Of a stretch of 64,000 nucleotides of DNA, positions 1-11,725 are shown in pieces; position 1 is the stretch's first letter, and each line of letters opens with the position of its first letter. The translations under genes and the position numbers were made by a program. This stretch comes from Sphingomonas kyeonggiensis (lineage in GTDB: Bacteria; Pseudomonadota; Alphaproteobacteria; Sphingomonadales; Sphingomonadaceae): NCBI RefSeq assembly GCF_014204495.1, contig NZ_JACHLN010000001.1, positions 992,001 to 1,056,000 on the forward strand, written 5' to 3'. The notes under the pieces were generated by a model that saw only the letters and a list, made by a program, of their open reading frames with translations, did no database searches and was not told the DNA's origin.

Positions 1-193
1 CCTCGCGAACGGCCGGCGTATCGATCTCCTCCTGGGCGAGCAGCATGGTAGCCCAGTCGCGGTTCGATGCATCGGCATCGCGGGTCAGTGCGATGACCTG
101 TTCGAGATTGGCATCGTCGGCAAGCGCCTGCTCCTCGGCAAGGATCGCCTTGAGCAAGGCGGACGCAGGCTCGTAGCGCTCGCCCTTCGCCAT
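1..193 (-). CDS. HEAT-repeat-like protein, 3' part cut by window edge
   Basis: Only the first 64 codons are present; the gene runs off the left edge. It starts MAKGERYEPASALLKAIL and is helical, with a segment SNRDWATMLLAQEEIDTP that reads like one unit of a HEAT-type repeat. The ATG follows the msrA stop after one base (TGA-G-ATG), which points to translational coupling with msrA. Function cannot be named from this fragment; a HEAT-repeat scaffold is the best guess from the visible helix pattern. Confidence 0.55.
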   Translation of the reverse strand, partial: MAKGERYEPASALLKAILAEEQALADDANLEQVIALTRDADASNRDWATMLLAQEEIDTPAVRE

Positions 194-194
194 C

Positions 195-860
195 TCAGTT
201 CACCAGCAGCGGATAGGCGTTGCGGAACGCCGCGACTTTCGGCTTGTCCCAGCGCACGATGTAGGGGTGCGTCGGGTTCCGCCAGAAGAAGTCCTGGTGA
301 TAGGCTTCGGCCGGATAGAAAGTGCCCGTCTCCAGCTTCGTGACGATCGGCCGGGCGAAGGACCTGGCCTTGGTCAGCTGGTCGATATAGGCGGCGGCGA
401 CGCGGCGCTGGTCCTCGTCCTGCGGGAAGATCGCCGAACGATAGCTGGGGCCGCGATCCGGGCCCTGGCGGTTGAGCTGGGTCGGATCGTGCGCCACCGA
501 GAAATAGACGCGCAGCAGCGTGCCGTAGCTGACCTTGCGCGGATCATAGGCGATGCGCACCGCCTCGGCATGGCCGGTGCGCTCGGTCGACACCTGGCGA
601 TAGGTGGCGGTCTGCGCGGTACCGCCGGCATAGCCGTTCGTGACCGAATGGACGCCCTTCACCGACTGGAAGACCGCTTCCATGCCCCAGAAGCAGCCGC
701 CCGCCAGTACCGCGACCTGCTCGCCCTTGCTCGGTTTCACGTCGAGCGTGGGGACCGGCACGGGAACGGCACGCTCGACGACGCCCGCCGTCGAAAGCGC
801 AGGGGCAACGAACAGCGCGGCTCCAAGGAGCGCGGCAGCGGGAAGCGACCATTTCAGCAT
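195..860 (-). CDS. msrA: peptide-methionine (S)-S-oxide reductase MsrA, exported form
   Basis: Reduces the S-epimer of methionine sulfoxide in proteins. The catalytic motif GGCFWGMEAVFQ, whose Cys is the nucleophile, sits near residue 56, followed by the family signature GYAGG and a conserved C-terminal YHQDFFWRNP region. I chose the ATG at 860 because it gives MLKWSLPAAALLGAALFVAP, a convincing signal peptide or membrane anchor. The open frame extends 22 codons upstream into aminotransferase sequence, which is less likely to be translated. The 221-aa product would therefore act in the periplasm. The downstream HEAT-like gene is almost contiguous. Confidence 0.93.
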   Translation of the reverse strand: MLKWSLPAAALLGAALFVAPALSTAGVVERAVPVPVPTLDVKPSKGEQVAVLAGGCFWGMEAVFQSVKGVHSVTNGYAGGTAQTATYRQVSTERTGHAEAVRIAYDPRKVSYGTLLRVYFSVAHDPTQLNRQGPDRGPSYRSAIFPQDEDQRRVAAAYIDQLTKARSFARPIVTKLETGTFYPAEAYHQDFFWRNPTHPYIVRWDKPKVAAFRNAYPLLVN

Positions 861-886
861 GACCGCAATGTCGGGCTTGTTCGCCC

Positions 887-3894
<3,008 letters not shown>

Positions 3895-3974
3895 GCCGTG
3901 CCCCGCATGCAGCCGCTTGGCACGGACGGCAAGCCCGTGTTGCGGCGCGGGGCACCGCGGCCTATCTCCGCGCC

Positions 3975-4637
3975 ATGGCAAATCCCCCGATGCGCGCCGC
4001 GGTGATCCCGGTCACGCCGCTCCAGCAGAATTGCACGCTCCTGTGGTGCACCGAGACGATGCGCGGCGCATTCGTCGATCCGGGCGGCGACCTGGACAAG
4101 CTGCGCGCGGCGGCGAAGCAGGCGGGCGTGACGATCGAGAAGATCCTGGTCACCCATGGCCATATCGATCATTGCGGCGCGGCCGGCGAGTTCGCCAAGG
4201 AACTGGGCGTGCCGCTGGAAGGGCCGCACGAAGCGGATCGCTTCTGGATTTCGCGGCTCGACGAGGATGGCCGGAAATACGGGATCCGCGGCACCGTGTT
4301 CGAGCCCGACCGCTGGCTGGAGCAGGGCGACCAGGTGACGGTCGGCAACCTTACCCTCGATGTCTATCACTGCCCCGGCCACACGCCGGGCCATGTCGTG
4401 TTCCACCATCCCGAATCGAAGTTCGCGACGGTGGGCGACGTGCTGTTCCAGGGATCGATCGGCCGCACCGACTTCCCGCTGGGCAACCATCAGGACCTAC
4501 TCGACGCGATCGTGCAGCGGCTGTGGCCGCTGGGGGACGACACCACCTTCGTCCCCGGCCACGGGCCGCTGAGCAATTTCGGGCACGAGCGGAAGACGAA
4601 CCCGTTCGTTGCCGATTCGGTGCTGGCGGGGGGCTAA
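3975..4637 (+). CDS. MBL-fold metallo-hydrolase, glyoxalase II-like (YcbL type)
   Basis: A 220-aa metallo-beta-lactamase-fold protein. The dinuclear metal motif THGHIDHCG is at about residues 56-64; further ligands lie in CPGHTPGH, TVGDVLF and the C-terminal PGHGP. Size and motifs fit the single-domain glyoxalase II-like group (YcbL) better than full GloB, which carries an extra C-terminal helical domain. Substrate unproven; a thioester such as S-lactoylglutathione is the family precedent. It diverges from pabBC with about 80 bp between the starts. Confidence 0.82.
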   Translation: MANPPMRAAVIPVTPLQQNCTLLWCTETMRGAFVDPGGDLDKLRAAAKQAGVTIEKILVTHGHIDHCGAAGEFAKELGVPLEGPHEADRFWISRLDEDGRKYGIRGTVFEPDRWLEQGDQVTVGNLTLDVYHCPGHTPGHVVFHHPESKFATVGDVLFQGSIGRTDFPLGNHQDLLDAIVQRLWPLGDDTTFVPGHGPLSNFGHERKTNPFVADSVLAGG

Positions 4638-4664
4638 GCCCGTTATTTCGCCATTCCCTTATTT

Positions 4665-4801
4665 CGTCATCCCCGCGCAGGCGGGGATCCAGAGCCAAGG
4701 GCGGGGAACGCGCGGCCTGCGCTGCCGTTTCCGGCACCCCAACGCCTGATTGCTTCGAGCTTCCCGAACTACCCTGGATCCCCGCCTTCGCGGGGATGAC
4801 G
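4665..4801. repeat. REP-type doublet: two inverted copies of a GTCATCCCCGCG...GGGGATCC palindrome
   Basis: Two near-identical 28-bp palindromic units in opposite orientation, 4665-4692 and 4774-4801, separated by about 80 bp. Each unit reads CGTCATCCCCGC, a 3-5 nt turn, then GCGGGGATCCAG, so each can form its own hairpin and the pair can form a long stem. Related single units are found at 55631-55659 (diverged) and 57554-57582. The element fills the gap between convergent genes. I recognise this as the common intergenic repeat of sphingomonads. Confidence 0.85.
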
Positions 4802-4829
4802 ATTATGGGTGCGGGAAGGCAGTATCGAC

Positions 4830-5258
4830 TCAGCCCTTCGGCCCGACCTTGAACACCGTGACCGGCGCTTCGCGGTACTGGCTGCCGATATAGATGCCGT
4901 AGCCGGCCAGCCCGAGCATCGTCAGCAGGGTGAGCGCGATGCCGATTCGGCGGCCCAGGCCCCAGCCGTCCATGCCGAAGGCGTGGAGGACGCGGCCGAG
5001 AATCAGCGCGAAGCCGACGCCCCACAGCCAGATGCTGGGGCCGCCCGCCAGCTCGACCAGCGCGAGCAGGACGAGAATCAGCGGCACATATTCGGCGAAA
5101 TTGAGCTGGGCGCGCATGCGGCGGACGAGTCGATCGTCGCCGCCATCGCCGATGAAGACTTTTTCGGCGAGTCGCAGCCGGCTGATTCGCAGCGCGAGCC
5201 AGAAATTGACAACGGCGGCGGCACCGGCGGTGCAGAGCGTAACGGGCAGGATGATCAT
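4830..5258 (-). CDS. MAPEG-family membrane protein
   Basis: A 142-aa integral membrane protein with four hydrophobic segments: near residues 1-20, 57-72, 75-92 and 108-126. The MAPEG signature [19 protein letters not shown] lies between segments 1 and 2. MAPEG proteins are eicosanoid/glutathione-metabolism enzymes in eukaryotes; bacterial members are mostly of unknown substrate, some glutathione-dependent. Divergent from rpmF with a 186-bp gap. Confidence 0.85.
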   Translation of the reverse strand: MIILPVTLCTAGAAAVVNFWLALRISRLRLAEKVFIGDGGDDRLVRRMRAQLNFAEYVPLILVLLALVELAGGPSIWLWGVGFALILGRVLHAFGMDGWGLGRRIGIALTLLTMLGLAGYGIYIGSQYREAPVTVFKVGPKG

Positions 5259-5444
5259 ATAAGGTGTCCCCTCCAGAGGGTTCCTCCTACACTCCCTTGC
5301 GTCGCTCGCAAGAATCGCTATAGGCGCGCACTCGCTTTCGTGACCGTCCGCTGGTCCGGCGAGCGCCGGAGTTTCCGTCGCTTGCCCGCTGGGCCGTGCG
5401 GGCGTATCGCGATTTTGACTTTTGTTTCGTTAGAAGGTGCCGAA

Positions 5445-5624
5445 ATGGCCGTTCCCAAGAGAAAGACTACGCCGTCGCGGCGTGGCATGCGTCGCTCTCA
5501 TGACGCTCTGGTTCCGCAGGCGTTCCAGGAATGCCCGAACTGTGGCGAGCTGAAGCGTCCGCACGTGCTGTGCGGTTCGTGCGGCCACTATAACGGCCGC
5601 GAGATCGTCTCGGCCGAAGACTGA
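5445..5624 (+). CDS. rpmF: 50S ribosomal protein L32
   Basis: The 59-aa product begins [20 protein letters not shown], the invariant L32 N-terminus, and has a zinc-ribbon pair CPNC and CGSCG near residues 30-33 and 43-47. The start is fixed by the family N-terminus and an upstream AAGG at 5434-5437; the reading frame is open much further upstream, but that stretch is not L32-like. It precedes plsX by 40 bp, the usual rpmF-plsX-fabH order that links ribosome and lipid synthesis. Confidence 0.98.
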   Translation: MAVPKRKTTPSRRGMRRSHDALVPQAFQECPNCGELKRPHVLCGSCGHYNGREIVSAED

Positions 5625-5664
5625 TCGGTAACGATCGGGCCGAGATGCGCGGGGGCATGCGGGT

Positions 5665-6696
5665 ATGACGAATTCCTCTCGAATCGCCGTCGATGCGATG
5701 GGCGGTGACGAGGGAATTGCGGTCATGCTCGCCGGTGTCGCGCGCGCACGCCGCCGGTTCGAGGGCATGGAGTTCATCCTCGTCGGAGACGAGGCGCAGA
5801 TCCGCGAGGGTCTGAAGAACCACCCGAACCTGACGGCCGCCTCCGAAATCGTCCATGCACCGGACGTCGTCGCCTCGGAAGAGAAGCCGAGCGCGGCGAT
5901 TCGGCGTGCCAAGACCACCTCGATGGGAATCGCCATCGACCTGGTGAAGAAGGGGCAAGCGGGCGCCGCCGTCTCTTCGGGCAATACCGGCGCGCTGATG
6001 GCGATGGCCAAGCTCTCCCTGCGCACCATGCCGGGGATCGACCGGCCGGCGCTCGCCGCGCTGATGCCGACGCTGGGCGAGAACGACACGGTGATGCTCG
6101 ACCTGGGCGCCAACACCGAAGTCGACGCCCGCAACCTCGTCCAGTTCGCCGTGATGGGTGCCGCCTATGCGCGCACCGCGCTCGACCTGCAGAATCCGCG
6201 GGTCGCGCTGCTCAACATCGGCACCGAGGACATGAAGGGCACCGACTCGATCCGCGAAGCCGCGGCCGAGCTGCGCAAGGCCGATCATCTCCGCCTCGAT
6301 TTTCAGGGCTTCATCGAGGGCAACAAGCTGTCGCGCGGCGATGTAGACGTGATCGTCTGCGACGGTTTCTCGGGCAATATCGCGCTGAAGACGGTGGAAG
6401 GCACCGCCCGCTTCGTGGCCGACCTGCTCAAGCGCGCCTTTTCCAGCTCGACCCGCTCGAAGATCGGTTTCCTGATCTCCAAGCCGGCGACCGAGCTGCT
6501 GCGCACGCACCTCGATCCCAACAACCATAATGGCGCGGTCTTCCTCGGCCTGAACGGCATCGTCGTGAAGAGCCATGGCAGCGCCAACGAACTCGGCGTC
6601 GACACCGCGATCGGCTTCGCGGCGAAGATGCTGCGCGACGATCTCAACCGGCGCATCGCCGAGGATCTCGGGAACTTCGAAGCAAAGGCGGCGTAG
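5665..6696 (+). CDS. plsX: phosphate acyltransferase PlsX
   Basis: Converts acyl-ACP to acyl-phosphate, the donor for PlsY in phospholipid synthesis; soluble, peripheral to the membrane. The 343-aa product starts with [12 protein letters not shown], the PlsX signature, and contains GNTGALM and VSSG motifs of the active site plus the C-terminal [14 protein letters not shown]. It sits between rpmF and fabH, 10 bp before fabH, in the conserved lipid-synthesis operon. Confidence 0.97.
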   Translation: MTNSSRIAVDAMGGDEGIAVMLAGVARARRRFEGMEFILVGDEAQIREGLKNHPNLTAASEIVHAPDVVASEEKPSAAIRRAKTTSMGIAIDLVKKGQAGAAVSSGNTGALMAMAKLSLRTMPGIDRPALAALMPTLGENDTVMLDLGANTEVDARNLVQFAVMGAAYARTALDLQNPRVALLNIGTEDMKGTDSIREAAAELRKADHLRLDFQGFIEGNKLSRGDVDVIVCDGFSGNIALKTVEGTARFVADLLKRAFSSSTRSKIGFLISKPATELLRTHLDPNNHNGAVFLGLNGIVVKSHGSANELGVDTAIGFAAKMLRDDLNRRIAEDLGNFEAKAA

Positions 6697-6706
6697 ACAC
6701 AACAAG

Positions 6707-7678
6707 ATGACCCTGCGTTCCGTCATCATCGGCACTGGCTCCGCCCTGCCGCCCCGCCGCGTTTCCAACGCCGAACTCGCCCAGGAAGTGGATACGAGCG
6801 ACGAGTGGATCGTCGAGCGCACCGGCATCCGCTTCCGCCATATCGCGGCGCCGGACGAGACCACCGGCACGCTGGCGGCCGAGGCGAGCAAGGCCGCGCT
6901 GGCCAGCGCCGGCGTCGCCGCCGCCGATATCGACCTGATCGTGCTCGCCACCGCGACGCCGGACCAGACCTTCCCCGCCACCGCCACCAAGGTGCAGGCG
7001 CTGCTGGCGATCGACGATTGCGTGGCGTTCGACGTCGCCGCGGTCTGCTCGGGCTTCCTTTATGCGGTGCAGGTTGCCGATTCGATGCTGCGCGCCGGCG
7101 TCCACAAGCGGGCGCTGGTGATCGGTGCCGAGACGTTCAGCCGCATCCTCGACTGGGAAGACCGCGCGACTTGCGTGCTGTTCGGCGACGGCGCCGGCGC
7201 GATCGTGCTCGAGGCGCAGGACAGCGCCGACGAGGGCGGGCGCGGTATCCTGGCGACCAAGCTCCATGCCGATGGCCGCTACAACGACATGCTCTATGTC
7301 GATGGCGGGCCCTCGACCACCCAGACCGTGGGCAAGCTGCGGATGAAGGGGCGCGAGGTGTTCCGCCACGCCGTGGTCAACCTCGCTTCGGTGATGTCCG
7401 AATCGCTGGCGCTGGCCGGGCTCAAGCCGAGCGACGTCGACTGGGTGGTGCCGCACCAGGCCAATGCCCGCATCCTCGATGCGACCGCGCGCAAGCTCGA
7501 CCTGCCGGCCGAGAAGGTGATCGTCACCGTCGACCAGCATGCCAATACTTCCGCCGCTTCGGTTCCGCTCGCGCTTGACACCGCGGTGCGCGACGGGCGT
7601 ATTCGCCAAGGAGACCTTCTGGTTCTGGAAGCGATGGGCGGCGGCTTTACCTGGGGCGCGGCGGTCGTTCGTTTCTGA
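6707..7678 (+). CDS. fabH: beta-ketoacyl-ACP synthase III FabH
   Basis: Starts fatty-acid synthesis by condensing acetyl-CoA with malonyl-ACP. The 323-aa product has the catalytic triad: Cys in [12 protein letters not shown] (about residue 112), His in VPHQANARI, Asn in [10 protein letters not shown] chose ATG 6707 ([18 protein letters not shown]) because upstream in-frame codons overlap the end of plsX. A small hairpin (7682-7697, CTGCGA-AAAA-TCGCAG) follows the stop without a T-run. Confidence 0.97.
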   Translation: MTLRSVIIGTGSALPPRRVSNAELAQEVDTSDEWIVERTGIRFRHIAAPDETTGTLAAEASKAALASAGVAAADIDLIVLATATPDQTFPATATKVQALLAIDDCVAFDVAAVCSGFLYAVQVADSMLRAGVHKRALVIGAETFSRILDWEDRATCVLFGDGAGAIVLEAQDSADEGGRGILATKLHADGRYNDMLYVDGGPSTTQTVGKLRMKGREVFRHAVVNLASVMSESLALAGLKPSDVDWVVPHQANARILDATARKLDLPAEKVIVTVDQHANTSAASVPLALDTAVRDGRIRQGDLLVLEAMGGGFTWGAAVVRF

Positions 7679-7792
7679 TAGCTGCGAAAAATCGCAGATA
7701 TTCGTTGCGGAACCTCAATGTTCCCGTTTGCTGTGTCGAAACAATCTGATAGGACAGACTCGACAGAGATCAACTCAAGGGGGAGTTGCCGA

Positions 7793-8092
7793 ATGACGGC
7801 CGCGGGAACGCTGACCAGAGCCGATCTAGCCGAATCGCTGCACCGGGAGGTGGGCCTTTCGCGCGCCGATGCCGCGCGCCTCGTTGAGCAGATCCTCAGC
7901 CATATGTGCGAGGCACTGGCCGAGGGGCAGAACGTCAAGATTTCGGGCTTCGGCAGCTTCATCCTGCGTGACAAGGGCGAGCGCGTCGGTCGCAACCCCA
8001 AGACCGGCGTCGAAGTGCCGATCGCGCCGCGCCGCGTCCTCACCTTCCGTGCAAGCCAGATGATGCGCGACCGCATCGTCTCGGCGAGCTGA
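7793..8092 (+). CDS. ihfA: integration host factor subunit alpha
   Basis: A 99-aa DNA-bending protein of the HU/IHF family that pairs with IHF-beta (not in the window). [21 protein letters not shown] is the flexible arm with the intercalating loop, and [16 protein letters not shown] is the C-terminal helix of IhfA. Start at [14 protein letters not shown], preceded by AAGGGGGAG (7778-7786), a strong ribosome site. Position after fabH is the usual alphaproteobacterial order. Confidence 0.95.
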   Translation: MTAAGTLTRADLAESLHREVGLSRADAARLVEQILSHMCEALAEGQNVKISGFGSFILRDKGERVGRNPKTGVEVPIAPRRVLTFRASQMMRDRIVSAS

Positions 8093-8105
8093 GGGGGATT
8101 AGCCC

Positions 8106-8474
8106 ATGCCGGGGGCCGAAAAGGCTGCTGGCGCGCTACGGACGATAGGGGAGCTCGCCCAGGAAATCGGGCGCCCGCAACACATCCTTCGCTACTGGGA
8201 AACGCGCTTCCCCCAGCTCCGCCCGCTCACCCGGGCGGGCAATCGCCGCTACTATCGGGCCGAGGATGTCGCGCTGGTGCGGCGGATCCACGACCTGCTC
8301 TCCAATCAGGGCTATACGATCCGCGGCGTGCAGAAGCTGCTCGCGGCGGAGAAGGGCACCAAGGTGGCGCGGGCCGCCGCCGGCACCGCCACGCCGGGCG
8401 CCACCGTCGACAAGCAGGGGTTGAAGGCCGTGCGCGATTCGCTCAGCCAGGCGCTGGACGAGGACGGCAGCTAG
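8106..8474 (+). CDS. MerR-family transcriptional regulator
   Basis: A 122-aa regulator with an N-terminal winged helix-turn-helix: RTIGELAQEIGRPQHILRYW, then RRYYRAEDVALVRRI and a short helix GYTIRGVQKLLA. No cysteine pair or other metal-binding end is visible, so the ligand is unknown; the C-terminal tail is low-complexity Ala/Gly/Thr. It follows ihfA by 13 bp and is probably co-transcribed; this MerR gene is a regular companion of plsX-fabH-ihfA. Confidence 0.9.
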   Translation: MPGAEKAAGALRTIGELAQEIGRPQHILRYWETRFPQLRPLTRAGNRRYYRAEDVALVRRIHDLLSNQGYTIRGVQKLLAAEKGTKVARAAAGTATPGATVDKQGLKAVRDSLSQALDEDGS

Positions 8475-8478
8475 AAGC

Positions 8479-9012
8479 TCAGTTATAGTCCGGCCCGAGG
8501 GTCGGATCGAGGTCGCGCGGACGGGTGAAGCGGACCAGCTCGCCCCTGCCGGGCTTCACATCACCCCAGTCCGCCACGTCGAAGCGCATCTCGGCCAGGG
8601 TCGCCGTGGGGTATTTCTGCTCGACCGAAAGGCGCAGGTCACTCTCGGCCGAGAGCAGCAGCACCAGCTCCTCGAGTCCCGGGTTATGGCCCGAGACCAG
8701 AACCGAATCGGCACCGGCGGGGAGTTCGTGGACCAGATCGAGCAGAGTCGCGGCCGACGCGAGGTAGAGGCGCTGGTCCCAGTGCGGGGCGAGATCGCTG
8801 CCATAGCCCGTGGCGACCTGCGCCAGCGTCTCGACAACCCGCACCGCGGGCGAGGCGAGGACATGGTCGAAGGCCAGCCCTTCGGCCCTGAGGTGCCGCC
8901 CCATCATCGCGGCGGCGCGCTGGCCCTTGGGATTGAGCGGCCGATCGAAATCGCGGGCGACCGGATCGTCCCATCCGGACTTGGCGTGGCGGAGCAGCGT
9001 GAGCGTCTTCAT
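8479..9012 (-). CDS. SixA-type histidine phosphatase
   Basis: A 177-aa phosphoglycerate-mutase-superfamily phosphatase. The catalytic RHG-like motif is LLRHAKSGWDD (His about residue 8) and the second His is in SGHNPGLEEL. SixA proteins dephosphorylate phosphohistidine on signalling or PTS proteins. Start at MKTLTLLRHAKSGW; the frame upstream belongs to the end of the helicase gene. It lies 10 bp downstream of the helicase and converges on the MerR gene with only 4 bp between stops. Confidence 0.88.
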   Translation of the reverse strand: MKTLTLLRHAKSGWDDPVARDFDRPLNPKGQRAAAMMGRHLRAEGLAFDHVLASPAVRVVETLAQVATGYGSDLAPHWDQRLYLASAATLLDLVHELPAGADSVLVSGHNPGLEELVLLLSAESDLRLSVEQKYPTATLAEMRFDVADWGDVKPGRGELVRFTRPRDLDPTLGPDYN

Positions 9013-9022
9013 GGATTCCCCG

Positions 9023-11725
9023 TCAGGCGTTCGCGGGGGCCTCTTGCCCCAGCTTTGACGCCAAGGAAAGCCGGACGCGATCAACTGCCTGATCCAGCGT
9101 GACGCGCGTCACCCGCGTGCCCGGCGGAAAGGCATCGAGCAGGCGCGACGGGCTGGCGGCGGAAAGCAGCACGAAAGTGCCGCGATCGTCCGCCCGGCGA
9201 ATCAGCCGGCCGAACGCCTGGGCGAGGCGCGCACGCACGATACGGTCGTCATAGGCCGTGCCGCCCCCGGCAAGGCGGCGTGCGGCATGGAGCACGCTTG
9301 GCTTGGGCCAGGGAATGCCCTCCATCACCACCAGCCGCAGCGAATCACCGGGCACGTCCACGCCGTCGCGCAGCGCATCGGTGCCGAGCAGCGAGGCACG
9401 CGGATCGTCGCGGAAGATGTCGACCAGGGTGCCGGTGTCGATCGGATCGACATGCTGGGCGAGCAGGGGCAGCCCCTCGCGCGCCAGCCGATCGGCGATG
9501 CGGGCATGGACCGCGCGCAGGCGCCGGATCGCGGTGAACAGCCCGAGCGTGCCGCCCTCGGCCGCGACCACCAGCCGGGCATAGGCATTGGCGAGCGCGG
9601 CGGTGTCGCCGCGCTTCACATCGGTGACGATCAGCACTTCGGCCTGGTCGGCATAGTTGAACGGGCTGACCGCCGAGAAACGCTGAGGCGGACGCATCAG
9701 ATGGACGGCGCCCGAGCGGGCCTCGGCCACATCCCAGTCGCCACCGGCACGCAGCGTCGCCGAGGTGATCAGCGCGCCATGCGCCTGCTTGAGTACGGTC
9801 TCGGCAAAGGGCTTGGACGGATCGAGCCAGTGCCGGTGCAGGCCGATATCATATTCGCGCCCCTCGACCCGATCGACCGCCAGCCAGTCTACGAAGGCCG
9901 AATCGGCCGGGCCGCCGATCCGGGCGATCAGCGCGAGCCAGGCGCCGACGGTATCGGCACGCCAGCCGAGCGACGCGACCGCACCTTCGATCCGGGCACG
10001 CGCCGGGCCATCCATCCAGTCGGGCGCCTCGGTAAGCACCGCTTCGAGCCGGCGACCGAGATGGACGAGCGGGCGAAGCAGCGCGTCGAGCGCTTCGCCG
10101 GCAGGACCGGCCGCCTCGACCAGAGCCGCATCGGGCTCGGCCAGTTCGGTCTCCAGGCCATAGCCCGCTTCGGCCGCGCCATTGACGTCCCGGGCATAGA
10201 CCAGCCCGCGCACCGCGGCGAGGAGATGCTCGACCGGGCCGAAGGGCTCGCCCTCGTTGAGGCGCTGCAGCCAGCCGTCGCTGGGCAGCGCCTGCGCGGC
10301 ATTTACCGCCTCGGCAATCGCGCGGCCGCCTTCCTCGTCATAGCCGGCCACATCGGACAGGCGGGCGGCAAGGCCCCGGCGCCGGCCGCGCGAACCCGAT
10401 TCGGGACCAGTCACCCAGCGGCGGATCTCGATCGCTTCCTGCCCCGTCAGCGCGGCGGCGAACATCGCGTCCGCCGCATCGAACAGATGATGTCCCTCGT
10501 CGAAGACATAGCGGGTCGGGCGGCTCGCCGTCTCGCGGCCGCGCGCCGCGTTGACCATCACCAGCGCATGGTTGGCGATGACGATGTCCGCGTCCGCCGA
10601 GGCGCGGGCGGCGCGCTCGATGAAGCATTTCCGGTAGTGCGGGCAACCGGCATAGATGCACTCGCCACGCCGATCGGTGAGCGCGGTCGAGCCGTTGCGG
10701 CGGAACAGGGTGGGGAGCCAGCCGGGCAGGTCGCCGCCGACCATGTCGCCGTCGGCGGTATAGGCCGCCCAGCGCGCGACCAGCTGCGCGAGGATCGCCG
10801 CACGGCCCGCGAATCCGCCCTGCAGCGCGTCCTCGAGATTGAGCAGGCAGACATAATTCTCGCGGCCCTTGCGGGTGACGATCCGCTTCTTGCGTTGCTC
10901 GGGATCGGCGACCAGCCGCTCGCCTTCATGCCCCAATTGCCGCTGCAGCGCCTTGGTGAAGGTGGAGACCCAGACCGCACCGCCGGCCTGCTCGGCCCAG
11001 AGCGAGGCGGGAGCGAGATAGCCGAGCGTCTTGCCGATGCCGGTGCCCGCCTCGGCCAGCACCAGATTGGGCGATTCGCGCATGTCGCGCGGGGCGAAGG
11101 CGCCGGCCGCGGCCGCGGCATAGTCGCGCTGGCCCTGGCGCTGCTCGGCGCCGCTGCCGGTGAGCCGGGCGAGACGATCGGCGACATCGGCATCGCTGAG
11201 TGTCACCGTACGCGGCGCCACACGCGGTGGCTGCTCGGTCCATTCGGGCAGCTTCGAGAACAGCCAGCGCTCGGCCTGGGCGGGCTTGGCCAGCCGCTGG
11301 CTGAGCGCGGGCCCCCAAGGCCAGCGCAGCCGGAACAGCGACTGCACTGCGTTCCAGGCGCCTTCGCGCTCGGGCCAATTGCCCTCGGTGACCGCGAGCA
11401 GCTTCACCGCCGCGGCGCGCAGGAAGGGGGCGATATCGGCGTCGTTCGCCGGCGCTTCGAGCCCGGAGACGCGCGCCAGCCCCTTGGGGGTGGGCACCAT
11501 GAAGCGCGCGGGATGGAGAAAGGCGAACAGCTCGAGCAGATCGAGGCCGGACAGATCGGCATAGCCGAGCCGCTGGCCGATCAACGGGGCGTTGAGCAGG
11601 ATGACCGGCGTATCGGCGGCGATGCGAATCGCCTCGCCCCGGCTGATCGCGCGGCAATCGCCATCGGGCGTGGCGATCCAGACGCCGCCATGGCTGGCGT
11701 GGAGGGCGGGATAGGGCAGGGTCAT
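9023..11725 (-). CDS. DinG/XPD-like ATP-dependent DNA helicase
   Basis: A 900-aa superfamily 2 helicase. Walker A AEAGTGIGKTLGYL is near residue 226, the Walker B-like box is FDEGHHLFDA near residue 408 (DEGH rather than DEAH), and GLFTAIRRL and FGRLIRRADDRG lie in the second RecA domain. Cysteines in NYVCLLNLED (about 290) and CIYAGCPHYRKC (about 353-364) could bind the Fe-S cluster typical of XPD/DinG. The first 200 residues are unlike E. coli DinG and have no assignable fold. It overlaps the upstream membrane-protein gene by 4 bp (ATGA). Role in repair of unusual DNA structures is family inference. Confidence 0.88.
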   Translation of the reverse strand: MTLPYPALHASHGGVWIATPDGDCRAISRGEAIRIAADTPVILLNAPLIGQRLGYADLSGLDLLELFAFLHPARFMVPTPKGLARVSGLEAPANDADIAPFLRAAAVKLLAVTEGNWPEREGAWNAVQSLFRLRWPWGPALSQRLAKPAQAERWLFSKLPEWTEQPPRVAPRTVTLSDADVADRLARLTGSGAEQRQGQRDYAAAAAGAFAPRDMRESPNLVLAEAGTGIGKTLGYLAPASLWAEQAGGAVWVSTFTKALQRQLGHEGERLVADPEQRKKRIVTRKGRENYVCLLNLEDALQGGFAGRAAILAQLVARWAAYTADGDMVGGDLPGWLPTLFRRNGSTALTDRRGECIYAGCPHYRKCFIERAARASADADIVIANHALVMVNAARGRETASRPTRYVFDEGHHLFDAADAMFAAALTGQEAIEIRRWVTGPESGSRGRRRGLAARLSDVAGYDEEGGRAIAEAVNAAQALPSDGWLQRLNEGEPFGPVEHLLAAVRGLVYARDVNGAAEAGYGLETELAEPDAALVEAAGPAGEALDALLRPLVHLGRRLEAVLTEAPDWMDGPARARIEGAVASLGWRADTVGAWLALIARIGGPADSAFVDWLAVDRVEGREYDIGLHRHWLDPSKPFAETVLKQAHGALITSATLRAGGDWDVAEARSGAVHLMRPPQRFSAVSPFNYADQAEVLIVTDVKRGDTAALANAYARLVVAAEGGTLGLFTAIRRLRAVHARIADRLAREGLPLLAQHVDPIDTGTLVDIFRDDPRASLLGTDALRDGVDVPGDSLRLVVMEGIPWPKPSVLHAARRLAGGGTAYDDRIVRARLAQAFGRLIRRADDRGTFVLLSAASPSRLLDAFPPGTRVTRVTLDQAVDRVRLSLASKLGQEAPANA

